NCBI RefSeq assembly: GCF_023100725.1
Contig: NZ_CP095501.1
Span: forward strand, 2,976,001-3,040,000
Source of the DNA: Arthrobacter antioxidans
GTDB lineage: Bacteria; Actinomycetota; Actinomycetes; Actinomycetales; Micrococcaceae
DNA length: 64,000 nucleotides
Direction of reading: 5' to 3'
Below, piece after piece: positions 8,591 through 17,569 of this stretch (the stretch's first letter is position 1; the number at the start of each line of letters is the position of its first letter). Under the pieces are notes generated by a model, which did no database searches, was not told the DNA's origin, and saw only the letters and a program-made list of their open reading frames with translations. The translations under genes were made by a program, and so were the position numbers.

Positions 8591-9571
8591 TTACTGGATC
8601 TTGGTGACCTGGTTGTAGGAGAGCGTGACCGGGGTCTCGCGCTCGAAGATCGAGACGAGCACCACGAGTTGCTGCGACTCGTGCTTGATCTCGGAGATCG
8701 TCGCCGGGAGGGTCTCGAAGGGGCCTTCGTTGACGGTGACGGACTCGCCGACCTCGAAGTTGACCGTGGCCGGGGTGAACTGCAGCTGGACAGGCTTGCC
8801 GGACACGGCATCCGTGTGGACGATCGTGTGCTCGAGCATCGAGAAGACCTCGGAGAGGCTCAGCGGGACCGGGTTGTGGGCGTTGCCCACGAAGCCGGTG
8901 ACGCCCGGGGTGTGCCGCACGGCGCCCCAGGACTCGTCGGTCAGTTCCATGCGGACCAGCACATAGCCGGGGATGCGCACGCGGTTGACGATCTTCCGCG
9001 TGGTGTTCTTGATCTCGACGACCTCTTCCATCGGGACCTGGATCTCGAAGATGTAATCTTCCATGTCCAGCGTCTGGATGCGGGTCTCGAGGTTCGCCTT
9101 CACACGGTTCTCGTAGCCGGCGTAGGAGTGGATGACGAACCAGTCGCCCTCCTGGCGGCGCAGTTTCGCCTTGAAGGCGACCACGGGGTCCTCGGCGGGA
9201 GCTTCCTCGGCGGCCTCGTCGGTCGGCTCGGCAGCGTCGTCCTCGGCGTCACCGGAAACGGCGTCGTCGACAGTGTCGGCGGCAGCAGTGTCGATGTCGG
9301 CGTCGGAGGCGGCCACGTCGGCAGCGTTGTCATCATCGGCAACGTCGTCATCATCGGCAGCCGTGTCGGCGTCGGAGGCGGCAGCCTCGTCGACGGCGTC
9401 GACGGCCTTGGCCTCGATGTCGGAGTCGGTCCCGGCGGAGCCGTCGACCGCGTCGGAGCCGTCAGCAGGCACGTCGATGTCGGTGGACTCCACCTCCGCC
9501 TCCGTCCCGTACTCCTCGTTCTCCAGACCATCTTCGGGAGTGATCTGCCGTTCGAGTTCTTGCTCGGACAC
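8591..9571 (-). CDS. nusG: Transcription elongation/antitermination factor NusG with long acidic N-terminus
   Basis: Binds RNA polymerase and couples it to Rho or ribosomes. Of 326 residues, the first 130 or so are dominated by Asp, Glu, Ala and Ser, with runs such as [14 protein letters not shown]. The NGN domain starts near [20 protein letters not shown] (about residue 143) and the KOW domain lies near [19 protein letters not shown] (about 270-290). E. coli NusG is about 181 residues; acidic extensions are known in Actinobacteria, but this one is long. The GTG start at 9571 was chosen. It sits between secE and rplK. Confidence 0.96.
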   Translation of the reverse strand: MSEQELERQITPEDGLENEEYGTEAEVESTDIDVPADGSDAVDGSAGTDSDIEAKAVDAVDEAAASDADTAADDDDVADDDNAADVAASDADIDTAAADTVDDAVSGDAEDDAAEPTDEAAEEAPAEDPVVAFKAKLRRQEGDWFVIHSYAGYENRVKANLETRIQTLDMEDYIFEIQVPMEEVVEIKNTTRKIVNRVRIPGYVLVRMELTDESWGAVRHTPGVTGFVGNAHNPVPLSLSEVFSMLEHTIVHTDAVSGKPVQLQFTPATVNFEVGESVTVNEGPFETLPATISEIKHESQQLVVLVSIFERETPVTLSYNQVTKIQ

Positions 9572-9670
9572 CTAGCCGCCTGCTTTCTGACATTCTTCGA
9601 AGGTTGTTCTGCTTGCCTGCACTCGATCCGACGCTCCGACTGCGGTGCGTCGACGGGTGCCGGGACAGCG

Positions 9671-9928
9671 TCAGCTGCCGCCGAACACCCACAGTGCGCC
9701 GGCCCCGAACACGAGGTCCAGTCCGGTCACGATGAGCATCATGATGACCACGAAGACGAGGACGGTGATGGTGAATCGGACCAGTTCCCGGCGGGTCGGC
9801 GTGACGACCTTCCCGAGCTCCGCGAAGACCTGGCGGATGAACAGCATGATGCGTCCGAAGAACCCGCGCTCGGGAGCCTTCTTCTCGGAGGGGCTTCCCT
9901 TGGAGCTGCTCGCAGCCGTATCGGTCAC
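9671..9928 (-). CDS. secE: Preprotein translocase subunit SecE
   Basis: Single-spanning essential subunit of SecYEG. From GTG 9928 it has 85 residues: a hydrophilic basic start, then the SecE signature FIRQVFAELGKVVTPTRRELVRF, and one membrane segment ITVLVFVVIMMLIVTGLDLVFGAG. GTG 9928 has TGAGG 6 nt upstream; an ATG at 9943 adds five residues and cannot be excluded. It lies between tRNA-Trp and nusG, the standard position. Confidence 0.96.
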   Translation of the reverse strand: MTDTAASSSKGSPSEKKAPERGFFGRIMLFIRQVFAELGKVVTPTRRELVRFTITVLVFVVIMMLIVTGLDLVFGAGALWVFGGS

Positions 9929-10081
9929 CGTCAACCTCATCAATCTGTGTGGTGTTCCAGCCGGACCACCAGTGGCGCGTCCAGCTGATCATGTTTACCG
10001 CCGCGCGGAACCGATGCCTGCGTCGGGACTTCGTGATCTGTTTCTGCCGTGCCTTCGCCGTCGTTCCGCGAAGGCCACGCG

Positions 10082-10154
10082 CAGGGCAGACAGGACTCGA
10101 ACCTGCAACCTGCGGTTTTGGAGACCGCTGCGCTACCAATTGCGCCACTACCCT
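10082..10154 (-). tRNA. tRNA-Trp (CCA)
   Basis: 73-nt cloverleaf. Acceptor AGGGTAG pairs with CTGCCCT and the discriminator is G. The anticodon loop CTCCAAA gives CCA, and the T-loop is TTCGAGT. It lies directly upstream of secE in the same direction, the arrangement common in bacteria. CCA is not encoded. Confidence 0.96.
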
Positions 10155-10234
10155 TTGGTCTTGAACGGTACAGCTCCACTCCGGACGGCCCGGGGAGGGC
10201 ACGAACCATCATGGTGTTTCAACACCGAGGGACA

Positions 10235-10263
10235 AGTCTACGCATTCCCCGCCGGATCGTCGA
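10235..10263 (-). promoter_or_regulatory. Candidate promoter of tRNA-Trp-secE
   Basis: Minus-strand TCGACG (10258-10263), 17 bp, TAGACT (10235-10240). A 14-bp inverted repeat GGTGTTTCAACACC (10213-10226) sits at the expected start site. The tRNA would have a leader of about 70 nt. Confidence 0.4.
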
Positions 10264-10420
10264 ACCGGCCCCTCGAAGCCGTCCCGTCCCGCGTCGTCCG
10301 GGCACCGCCGGGCTGGGCGTGCGCGTCCCCGTTACGGCGCCGCAGCGCCCCTGTTCGGGCCCGGGGAGGGGCCAGCGCCTAAGCTGGAAAAGACACTTGC
10401 CCCCCAGGGAACGGGACCCG

Positions 10421-11656
10421 ATGAACGCGACGACCGACGACTCCGCCCGCGCAGCACTCCCCCGGGTCTCCCGGCGGATCGGTTCGATCGCGGAATCCGC
10501 GACACTCGCCGTGGACGCCAAGGCCAAGGCCCTGAAGGCGGCCGGGCGCCCCGTGATCGGTTTCGGCGCGGGCGAGCCGGACTTCCCCACGCCGGGCTAC
10601 ATCGTCGAAGCGGCGATCGAGGCGGCCCGCCAGCCGCGGTTCCACCGCTACTCCCCCGCCGGTGGCCTGCCGGAACTGAAGCAGGCGATCGCCGCCAAGA
10701 CCCTGCGGGACTCCGGCTACAGCGTCGATCCCTCCCAGGTGCTGGTGACGAACGGCGGCAAGCAGGCCGTGTACGAATCCTTCGCCGCGCTCCTCGATCC
10801 CGGGGACGAGGTCCTCGTCCCCACCCCGTACTGGACAACCTACCCCGAGGCCATCCGCCTGGCGGGCGGCGTGCCCGTCGAGGTCTTCGCCGGCCCCGAG
10901 CAGGGCTACCTGGTGACGGTGGACCAGCTGGCGGCGGCCCTGACGCCGCGCACCAAGGTGCTCCTCTTCGTCTCGCCGTCCAACCCCACCGGCGCGGTGT
11001 ACGGTCCGGACGCCGTGCGGGAGATCGGCGAGTGGGCCGCGGCCCGCGGACTGTGGGTCGTCACCGACGAGATCTACGAGCACCTGACGTACGACGACGT
11101 GCCGTTCACCTCGATCGCGACGGCGGCCCCCGCCCTCGGCGACAGGGTGGTGGTGCTCAACGGCGTCGCGAAGACGTATGCGATGACCGGCTGGCGCGTG
11201 GGCTGGATGATCGGGCCGAAGGACCTCGTGAAGGCGGCGACCAACCTGCAGTCCCATGCCACCTCGAACGTCTCCAACGTGCCCCAGATGGCCGCCCTCG
11301 CCGCCGTCTCGGGACCGCTGACGGCGGTCGAGGAGATGAAGGTCGCGTTCGACCGGCGGCGCCGTGCCATGGTCTCGGGGCTCAACGCCATCGCGGGCGT
11401 CGACTGTCCCACGCCGCACGGCGCCTTCTACGCCTACGCGGATGTCCGCGCCCTCCTCGGCAGGAGCTTCGACGGCGCCACGCCCGCGACGTCGGCCGAG
11501 CTCGCCGCGCTGATCCTCGAGAAGGTGGAGGTCGCCGTCGTCCCCGGCGAGGCCTTCGGACCCAGCGGCTTCCTGCGGTTGTCCTACGCCCTCGGCGACG
11601 AGGACCTCGCGACGGGCGTACGCCGGCTGCAGGAGTTCCTCGGCTCGGTCCGCTAG
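10421..11656 (+). CDS. PLP-dependent aminotransferase, aspartate aminotransferase family
   Basis: Class I aminotransferase of 411 residues, probably transferring the amino group of aspartate to 2-oxoglutarate. It has [12 protein letters not shown] (residues 47-58), the substrate/PLP loop [20 protein letters not shown] (185-194), VTDEIYEHL (Asp216) and the Schiff-base Lys in [15 protein letters not shown] (Lys251), then FLRLSYA with the carboxylate-binding Arg near the end. The start was chosen at ATG 10421 (CAGGGA upstream). TAAGCT near 10379 could be its -10. Related prephenate or arogenate aminotransferases are hard to exclude. Confidence 0.9.
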   Translation: MNATTDDSARAALPRVSRRIGSIAESATLAVDAKAKALKAAGRPVIGFGAGEPDFPTPGYIVEAAIEAARQPRFHRYSPAGGLPELKQAIAAKTLRDSGYSVDPSQVLVTNGGKQAVYESFAALLDPGDEVLVPTPYWTTYPEAIRLAGGVPVEVFAGPEQGYLVTVDQLAAALTPRTKVLLFVSPSNPTGAVYGPDAVREIGEWAAARGLWVVTDEIYEHLTYDDVPFTSIATAAPALGDRVVVLNGVAKTYAMTGWRVGWMIGPKDLVKAATNLQSHATSNVSNVPQMAALAAVSGPLTAVEEMKVAFDRRRRAMVSGLNAIAGVDCPTPHGAFYAYADVRALLGRSFDGATPATSAELAALILEKVEVAVVPGEAFGPSGFLRLSYALGDEDLATGVRRLQEFLGSVR

Positions 11657-11689
11657 CTGTCCTGCCCGGGCGCACGGAGCGTGGGCCGG

Positions 11690-12364
11690 TCAGAGCAGCC
11701 GGCGCTCCGTGGCCCAGCGCGTGAGCTCGTGGCGGGAGGACAGCTGCAGCTTCCGGAGGACCGCGGACACATGGGTCTCGACGGTCTTGACGGAGATGAA
11801 CAGCTCCTTCGCCGTCTCCTTGTAGCTGTAGCCGCGGGCGATCAGCCTCATGACCTCCAGTTCGCGTGCGGACAGGCGATCGAGCTCGTCGTCGACGGCG
11901 ACCGACGCCGTCCCGAACGCATCGAGGACGAAGCCGGCGAGCCGAGGCGAGAAGACGGCGTCGCCCGAGGCGATGCGCTGCACGGCATCGGTGATCTCCG
12001 GACCGGAGATGGTCTTCGTGACGTACCCGCGGGCCCCGGCGCGGATGACGGCCACGACGTCCTCCGCCGAGTCGGACACGCTGAGGGCCAGGAAGCGGGA
12101 CGGGACGCCGAGCCGTGAACACCGGTGGATGACCTCCGCGCCGCCCCCGCCGCGGCCGCCCGGCAGGTGCACGTCGAGGAGGACCACGTCGGGCCGTGCG
12201 GAAGCGATCACGGCTTCCGCCTCCTCGACCGTCGCCGCCTCGCCGAGCACCCGGATCACCGGTCCGAGGGCCGCACGGAGCCCTGCTCGGAAGATCCCGT
12301 GGTCGTCGACGATCACCACGGAGACGGTTCCCGGCGCCGGCCCCGGCTCATCCACGCTGTCCAT
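11690..12364 (-). CDS. LuxR/NarL-family response regulator
   Basis: Two-component regulator of 224 residues. The receiver has the acid pair at Asp20-Asp21, phosphorylatable Asp64 in VVLLDVHLPGG and the Lys in GYVTKT. The C-terminal LuxR helix-turn-helix is LSARELEVMRLIARGYSYKE through FISVKTVETHVSAVLRKLQ. It is 105 bp downstream of the PspC-domain histidine kinase and almost certainly its partner. The pair resembles envelope-stress systems in which kinase and target membrane proteins share a PspC domain. Confidence 0.94.
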   Translation of the reverse strand: MDSVDEPGPAPGTVSVVIVDDHGIFRAGLRAALGPVIRVLGEAATVEEAEAVIASARPDVVLLDVHLPGGRGGGGAEVIHRCSRLGVPSRFLALSVSDSAEDVVAVIRAGARGYVTKTISGPEITDAVQRIASGDAVFSPRLAGFVLDAFGTASVAVDDELDRLSARELEVMRLIARGYSYKETAKELFISVKTVETHVSAVLRKLQLSSRHELTRWATERRLL

Positions 12365-12469
12365 GTGTCTCCCCTCCGGCCCTCGGCCGTCCGTCCTGTC
12401 GTCGTCGTGCGCGGCTGCCGCCCGTCATCGCGTCGGCCGGCGGGGAGGCGCCCGCGCAGGGCAGCGGCC

Positions 12470-13855
12470 TCACGCGGGAATCCCGGTGGAACGCGGCAGG
12501 CGGAGCCGGACCTCGGTGCCGTCGGCGTCGCTGCGGAGTTCCGCCGTCCCGCCGTGGCGCTGCATCCTGCTGTGGATCGATTCCCGGATGCCCAGGCGGT
12601 CCGCCGGTACCGCCGCCGGATCGAAGCCCGGGCCGCGGTCCCGCACGAAGACCTCCATGGCTTCCGGTCCGGCTTCCAGGTACACCGACACGGCGACGCC
12701 GGCGTGCTTCGCCGCGTTCAGCATGGCTTCCCGTGCCGCCTGGGCGAGGGCGTCCTCGGCGGGCCCCAGGGGGGCGTCACCCACGGCGACGACGGTGACC
12801 GGGTGCCCGTAGAGGTCCTCGATCTCCCCGGCCATGCCCCGGAGCCGCTCGGCGAGGCTCACGGGGTCCCGCCCGGGGTCGGCGAACAGCCACTGGCGCA
12901 GCTCACGCTCCTGGGCCCGGGCGAGGCGCAGCACGTCCGTCTCCGAGTCCGCCCGGTTCTGGATGAGCGCCAGGGTCTGCAGCACCGAATCGTGGAGGTG
13001 GGCGGCGATCTCGGCGCGTTCCGTCTCCCGCACCCGGGCTGCCTGCTCGCTCTCCAGATCCCGCCAGAACTTGAGGCCCCACGGGGCGAGGACCAGCCCC
13101 ACGCCCGCGAGGACGGCGAGGACGGCGACGAGGGTGGCCATGGTCAGGGTCCAGGAACCGCTGCTGGAGAGCGCGACGAGGACCCCAGCGATGACGAGGA
13201 CCATGCCGGCGAACAGACGCAGGGCGCCGCCCGCCCGTTCGGCGCCGGCCCGGTTCATCACCCGCGCCCTACGCACGTCGTCGAGCTGGGACCAGGCGAG
13301 TGCGGCGCCCGTCGCGACGACCGCGATCGGGACGAGGAAACCCCAGTTCACCGGGACGCCGAGCAACTGCACCACGAGGACGGCCGCGGCGACCAGCAGG
13401 GCGGTGCCGAACAGGATCTCCCGGTGCCCGGCGCGCTCCGTCCGGTCGCGCCAGGAGTCCGTGGCGAACGGGACAGCGCCGTCGGACCGTGCTGCTGCAT
13501 GAGCCGGGTCTGACAGAGGTGCTCCGGAGGGCCCCGGCCCCCCGCCGGGCACCGCGACGAGCGAGCCGGCGCTCCGGCCCGTCCCTCCCCCGATGCCGTC
13601 CCGGGGACCCGTCGCGCCGACGTCGTGCATGAAGGCCGCGGGACCGCTCCGGCGTCCCGTCACCGCAGCCCGGTCCGACGCCGTCGGGACGAAGATCCAG
13701 AGCCAGGCGTAGAGGAACACGCCCGCGCCGGAGGCGAGGGTCAGGACCGCCATGCCGACCCGGACCCAGGACCGGGGGATGCCCAGGTGCGCCGCGAGGC
13801 CCGCGCACACGCCGGCGATCACGCCGTCGGAGGTGCGGAGCAGCGGGGGTCTCAT
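12470..13855 (-). CDS. PspC-domain sensor histidine kinase (HisKA_3 class)
   Basis: 461-residue membrane kinase. The PspC domain (residues 4-58, LRTSDGVIAGVCAGLAAHLG ending in the membrane segment FLYAWLWIFVP) is followed by a Gly/Pro-rich linker to about 140 and four more hydrophobic segments (about 148-260). A NarX/DesK-type dimerization box AAHLHDSVLQTLALIQ (phospho-accepting His288) and a HATPase with DRGPGFDPAAVPADRLGIRESI complete it. The missing periplasmic domain suggests it senses membrane state or binds other PspC proteins. It is divergent from the PspC operon at 13980. Confidence 0.93.
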   Translation of the reverse strand: MRPPLLRTSDGVIAGVCAGLAAHLGIPRSWVRVGMAVLTLASGAGVFLYAWLWIFVPTASDRAAVTGRRSGPAAFMHDVGATGPRDGIGGGTGRSAGSLVAVPGGGPGPSGAPLSDPAHAAARSDGAVPFATDSWRDRTERAGHREILFGTALLVAAAVLVVQLLGVPVNWGFLVPIAVVATGAALAWSQLDDVRRARVMNRAGAERAGGALRLFAGMVLVIAGVLVALSSSGSWTLTMATLVAVLAVLAGVGLVLAPWGLKFWRDLESEQAARVRETERAEIAAHLHDSVLQTLALIQNRADSETDVLRLARAQERELRQWLFADPGRDPVSLAERLRGMAGEIEDLYGHPVTVVAVGDAPLGPAEDALAQAAREAMLNAAKHAGVAVSVYLEAGPEAMEVFVRDRGPGFDPAAVPADRLGIRESIHSRMQRHGGTAELRSDADGTEVRLRLPRSTGIPA

Positions 13856-13906
13856 GCCCTCATCAAAGCACGCTGCGGGCCGCTCGGGGACGGTCCCGGA
13901 GCAGAT

Positions 13907-13934
13907 TCAGGGCACACTCAGGGTTCAATCAGGG
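13907..13934. promoter_or_regulatory. Three TCAGGG boxes at exact 11-bp spacing between divergent PspC genes
   Basis: TCAGGG starts at 13907, 13918 and 13929, one helical turn apart, in the 124-bp divergent region of the kinase gene and the PspC operon. The arrangement places three half-sites on one DNA face and looks like a regulator-binding array, most simply for the LuxR regulator at 11690. Confidence 0.6.
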
Positions 13935-13979
13935 TAGGCCCCGATGCGCCCGCCACAGGTGCGGCGGCAGGATGGGGAC

Positions 13980-15731
13980 ATGACCTCAGCACCACCGCCA
14001 GGCGGGCCGTCCTGGCAGCAAGAACCGGCCGCATCGCACCCCGCGGGACCTCCCGCCTCGTCGTCGTTCTTCCGCTGGTTGCGGGGCCTCGACATCACCC
14101 GGTCCCCCGACCGCTGGGTCGGCGGAGTCGCCGGTGGCGTGGCCCGCCGCACGGGCCTGGACATCGCCCTCGTCCGCGGACTGATCGTGATCCTCGCGGT
14201 CTTCGGCGGCATCGGCGTCCTGCTGTACGGGCTCGCCTGGGCCCTGCTCCCGGAACCGGACGGGCGCATCCACGTGGAGCAGGCCGGCCGGGGCTCCTGG
14301 ACCTCGGGTCTGACCGGAGCCGCGGCGCTCGTGGCGATCGGCCTCTGGCGCCCGAACCTGCCCTTCCTCGGCGGTGGCGGCACGGGCGGCCTGCTGTGGA
14401 CCCTGTTCTGGATCGGCGCCGTGGCGCTCTTCGTGTACTGGATCATCAACCGTTCCACCGGCGGGCAGGCCCGACGGGACACCCCAGGCGGGCCATCCAC
14501 CCCGGGTGGGCCCTCCACCCCAGGTGGGCCCTCCACTCCCGGCGGGCCGGGCAGCGGACCCGTGCCGCCGTTCGGTCCGGTGCCAGATCCGGGTGATCCC
14601 GGGCAGTCCGGCCCCACCGGACAGTCCCCGACGGACAGTGCAGGACCTACGGCAGGACCCACGGCAGGTCCCGGCGAGCGCTCACCCGATGACAGCCTCC
14701 CCGGCTCCCCTGTCAGCTCCAGCTCCCCCGTCGGCTCCGACACGGACCGCTACGGAGGAACGGACGGCGCTTCGGCTGAAGGGGCAGACAACGGAGCGGA
14801 CGACAGCGCGGACGATCCCACTGAGCGCATCGCGCCCGACGACGTCCACCGCACCGTCCCCCTGCCGTACCAGCCCCGCGCGTACTCGACGACGGACCCA
14901 TGGACGCAGCAGACGCAGCCGCTGCCCTACGAGCCCGGCTCCGTGTCCTGGTCCGGGTCCGGCTATCCGGGCGTCTATACGGGCCCCACGGCCGGCCCGC
15001 CAACGGTCACCAAGTACCGGCCGCCACGGCCTCCCGGGCCCGTCACGGCACTGCTGGTGGGCGGGGCCGTCGTCGTCGGGGCAACCCTCCTCGCCCTCGA
15101 CTACGTCGGCACCCTGGATCTCGCCGATCCGGTCGTCGTCGCCCTCGCGGCGGCGTCGATCGTCCTCGCCCTCGGCGTGATCGGGCTGGGAGCACGGGGG
15201 CGCACGTCCGGATTCGTCGGATTCTCCGCGGCGCTGGCGGTCCTCGGCGCACTCATCGCGTCCTTCACGATCGGCGGCGGAGCCTGGATCGTCGCCCAGG
15301 AGCAGAGGACCACCCCGGTGTCGCTGCCGGCCGCAGCCGGCGGCTACAGCGTCCTGGCCTCGCAGTCCACCATCGATCTCACCAGCCTGCCCCCGCTGTC
15401 CAGGGACGTCGTAATCCCGGTGAACTCGCTCGCCAGCGCCGTCACCGTGGTGGTGCCCGACGACGTCCCGGTCGAGGTCCGCACACGGATGGCGCTCGGC
15501 AGCTCCGGGACCCGCGGGACCCTGGAGGGGCCCGACGGATCGTCCGCGGAACCCCGGAGCGAGGGCGGTGTGCTGCAGCTGCAGAACGGGACGCTGAACC
15601 CCGACGCCACCGGATCCGCCATCATCCTCGACGTGCGCGGCGCGATGAGCGACGTCAGCATCGTCACCGTGCCCGGGACCACCGACGCCCCCTCGAACAG
15701 CAGTCCCACCCCGACCGGAGACACGCCATGA
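13980..15731 (+). CDS. PspC-domain membrane protein with Pro/Gly repeats and C-terminal adhesin-like domain
   Basis: 583-residue envelope protein. The PspC domain follows residue 40 (RSPDRWVGGVAGGVARRTGL then VLLYGLAWALLPEPDG). Two more hydrophobic segments come next, then a repeat of about 9 bp coding GGPST units (14500-14550) and a long Pro/Ser/Thr/Asp-rich linker. Three further membrane segments lead to a beta-rich C-terminal domain (VVIPVNSLASAVTVVVPDDVPVEV) of the kind found in LiaF/PspC-associated proteins. ATG 13980 was preferred to 13944. It overlaps the next gene by 4 nt and is divergent from its presumed sensor kinase. Confidence 0.85.
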   Translation: MTSAPPPGGPSWQQEPAASHPAGPPASSSFFRWLRGLDITRSPDRWVGGVAGGVARRTGLDIALVRGLIVILAVFGGIGVLLYGLAWALLPEPDGRIHVEQAGRGSWTSGLTGAAALVAIGLWRPNLPFLGGGGTGGLLWTLFWIGAVALFVYWIINRSTGGQARRDTPGGPSTPGGPSTPGGPSTPGGPGSGPVPPFGPVPDPGDPGQSGPTGQSPTDSAGPTAGPTAGPGERSPDDSLPGSPVSSSSPVGSDTDRYGGTDGASAEGADNGADDSADDPTERIAPDDVHRTVPLPYQPRAYSTTDPWTQQTQPLPYEPGSVSWSGSGYPGVYTGPTAGPPTVTKYRPPRPPGPVTALLVGGAVVVGATLLALDYVGTLDLADPVVVALAAASIVLALGVIGLGARGRTSGFVGFSAALAVLGALIASFTIGGGAWIVAQEQRTTPVSLPAAAGGYSVLASQSTIDLTSLPPLSRDVVIPVNSLASAVTVVVPDDVPVEVRTRMALGSSGTRGTLEGPDGSSAEPRSEGGVLQLQNGTLNPDATGSAIILDVRGAMSDVSIVTVPGTTDAPSNSSPTPTGDTP

Positions 15732-15982
15732 ACACCGCACTGAACGGAACGAAACGCCACCCCCGTCTCCTGACCATCGTCTGGGGGTCGGTGATCCTCG
15801 CCATCGCCTCCCTCCTCCTCGTCAGCCAGGTCGTCGAGCTGTCCGTCGACCCGGTGATCGTGGCACTGGGCCTGCTCGTCGGCGTCGGGCTGGCGCTCGT
15901 CGTCGGCGGCATCCTGTCCCTGCGATCCAGGCCGACCGAGAATGGCCGGGAGGACCCCGACGACCCCCTGTCGGGATACTGA
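15728..15982 (+). CDS. Small two-TM membrane protein in PspC operon
   Basis: 84-residue protein starting MNTALNGTKRHPRLLTIVWG with two hydrophobic segments (IVWGSVILAIASLLLVSQVV and PVIVALGLLVGVGLALVVGG) and a charged tail. The ATG overlaps the stop of the PspC gene upstream (ATGA), so it is translationally coupled. Proteins of this size and topology recur in actinobacterial PspC operons; function not known. Confidence 0.82.
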   Translation: MNTALNGTKRHPRLLTIVWGSVILAIASLLLVSQVVELSVDPVIVALGLLVGVGLALVVGGILSLRSRPTENGREDPDDPLSGY

Positions 15983-16039
15983 ATGCAGCTGGAAATTCAT
16001 CCCGACGAACCCACACGCCCGAGAACCGAAAGGCACGCC

Positions 16040-16282
16040 ATGCAGTCCTTCTACCGCATCCTCCGCTCCTCGCCCATCAGACGCGCTCCCGGGGGCCTCC
16101 TCGGCGGGATCGCCGCAGGCATCGCACTGCAGTACGGGTGGCGCGTGACCTACGTCCGCATCGCTATCCTGCTGAGCTTCCTGCTCCCCTTCATCGGCCT
16201 CCCGCTCTACCTCGTCCTGTGGCTCCTGCTCCCTACGACGGAGGGCACCATCGCCCTCGAGCGGCTCCTCGCCGGGGCCTAG
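16040..16282 (+). CDS. Small PspC-domain protein
   Basis: 80 residues almost wholly made of one PspC domain: MQSFYRILRSSPIRRAPGGL, GIAAGIALQYGWRVTYVRIA and the membrane segment LPFIGLPLYLVLWLLLPTTE. ATG 16040 has GAAAGG 8 nt upstream; an ATG at 15983 abutting the previous stop is the alternative. Third gene of the operon, closed by the hairpin at 16298. Probably a stress effector or partner of the PspC kinase. Confidence 0.85.
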   Translation: MQSFYRILRSSPIRRAPGGLLGGIAAGIALQYGWRVTYVRIAILLSFLLPFIGLPLYLVLWLLLPTTEGTIALERLLAGA

Positions 16283-16297
16283 GACAGGACCGGCATC

Positions 16298-16330
16298 AAG
16301 GGGCACCCGCTTCGCGGCGGGTGCCCCTTC
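16298..16330 (+). terminator. Terminator of the PspC operon
   Basis: AAGGGGCACCCGC pairs with GCGGGTGCCCCTT around a TTCGCG loop, 16 nt after the small PspC gene. It separates that operon from cruF. Confidence 0.8.
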
Positions 16331-16350
16331 CTGCTGCCTGACCTGCAAGG

Positions 16351-17172
16351 ATGGATGACGTGCCGAAGACTCCCGCTGCCCGCAGCTTCCCCCGCCTGCT
16401 CATCGCATCCTGCGCCTTCCTGTTCGTCTCCGGCTATTTCGTGGTGCGGTTCCCGGACGTCGAAGGTGCGAGCTACGCGTCCTACGGCTTCAATCTCCTG
16501 ATCGCCCTGCCGGCGTTCATCGCGCTCGTTCACCAGCTCGGTGCTGCCCGGGGCGTCGCCGCCCTCGCGGCCGTGTCCGTCTTCGGCTACCTGATCGAGG
16601 GCTTCGGCGTCGCCACACACCTGCCCTACGGCGAGTTCTACTACGGCGAACCGCTCGGCCCCACGATCCTCGGCCTCGTCCCGTACCTGCTCCCCCTCTC
16701 CTACGTGCCGCTGGTGATCGGCGCCGTGGCCGTTGTCTCGGGGGGTGGGTCCGCGCTGCGGAGGATCCTGCTCGGTGGGCTGCTGCTCGTGGTCATCGAC
16801 GGTGTCCTCGATCCCGGAGCGGTGTCCCTCGGCTTCTGGATCTGGCCCGGCGGTGGCCCCTACTACGGGGTCCCGCTCTCGAACTACGGAGGCTGGCTGA
16901 TCTCCGGGCTCGTCGCCTCCGCGCTGGTGACCTGGATCGGCGGGCGGCGCCTGACCGACTTCCCGCTCCGCCCGGGCCTGCTCGACAGCCTGCTCGTCTC
17001 CATGTTCCTGTGGCTCGGCGTCTGCGTCTTCTCGGGGCTCGTGTTCCCGGCGGTGCTCGCCGTCGCCCTGATCGTCCTCGTGGCGCGTCGACGGCTGCAG
17101 CTCACGCGCGCCGCAGTGGAGTCCGCGCCGGTTGCGGGCGGCACGACCGTGGACGCCACACAGCAGGCCTGA
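16351..17172 (+). CDS. cruF: Carotenoid biosynthesis membrane protein, CruF-type hydratase
   Basis: 273-residue polytopic protein (about seven hydrophobic segments) of the CruF family. In haloarchaea CruF hydrates bisanhydrobacterioruberin to bacterioruberin; the family also includes 1',2'-hydratases. Features include EGFGVATHLPYGEFYYGEPLG near residue 90 and VIDGVLDPGAVSLGFWIWPG near 150, with acidic residues inside or beside membrane segments as expected for this hydratase. It faces crtD-lyeJ across a repeat-rich gap; the three genes together make the C50 assignment convincing. The start is at ATG 16351; a weaker start could lie a few codons on. Confidence 0.85.
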   Translation: MDDVPKTPAARSFPRLLIASCAFLFVSGYFVVRFPDVEGASYASYGFNLLIALPAFIALVHQLGAARGVAALAAVSVFGYLIEGFGVATHLPYGEFYYGEPLGPTILGLVPYLLPLSYVPLVIGAVAVVSGGGSALRRILLGGLLLVVIDGVLDPGAVSLGFWIWPGGGPYYGVPLSNYGGWLISGLVASALVTWIGGRRLTDFPLRPGLLDSLLVSMFLWLGVCVFSGLVFPAVLAVALIVLVARRRLQLTRAAVESAPVAGGTTVDATQQA

Positions 17173-17280
17173 CCTACCCCGCCCTCCGCAACCGGGCGAC
17201 CAGGGCGACCACCGGCGGGCCTGCGGGCGACCCGGAGCGTCGGGCACCGCGAAACCCAAGCTGCCGCACGCAGGCCGCCC

Positions 17281-17534
17281 GGCAATCAGGCGGGGCGCAT
17301 GCAGGCCGTCCAGTCGTCAGCGGTCCGGGCAAGCAACCGGCACTCAGGCCGTCCGGCACGCAGACCGTCCGGCAATCAGGCGGGGCGCCATGCAGGCCGT
17401 TCAGCGGTCCGGGCTTCAGGCAACCGGCACTCAGGCGGGGCGCCATTCAGGCGGGGCGCCATTCAGGCCGTTCAGCGGTCCGGGCTTCAGGCAACCGGCA
17501 CTCAGGCGGGGCGCCATTCAGGCGGGGCGCCATT
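17281..17534. repeat. 71-bp tandem repeats between cruF and crtD
   Basis: The 397-bp gap 17173-17569 is mostly repeats. Two identical 71-bp units run 17393-17463 and 17464-17534. Each ends with the 16-mer AGGCGGGGCGCCATTC occurring twice. A degenerate earlier copy covers 17302-17392, and GCAATCAGGCGGGGCGC occurs near 17282 and 17372. No ORF with normal codon use, tRNA or hairpin-plus-T-run terminator was seen. The gap lies between two converging genes. Confidence 0.9.
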
Positions 17535-17569
17535 CAAGCCGTCGATCGGGCGCGAATACACTCAGGCCG

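Noticed and set aside
10213..10226. Terminator hairpin GGTGTTTCAACACC upstream of tRNA-Trp
   Set aside because: Arms are short, the loop is too small without opening, and no T-run follows; may be a start-site feature instead.
17281..17534. CRISPR array
   Set aside because: The repeats are directly adjacent or nested, without unique spacers of constant length, and no cas genes are present.
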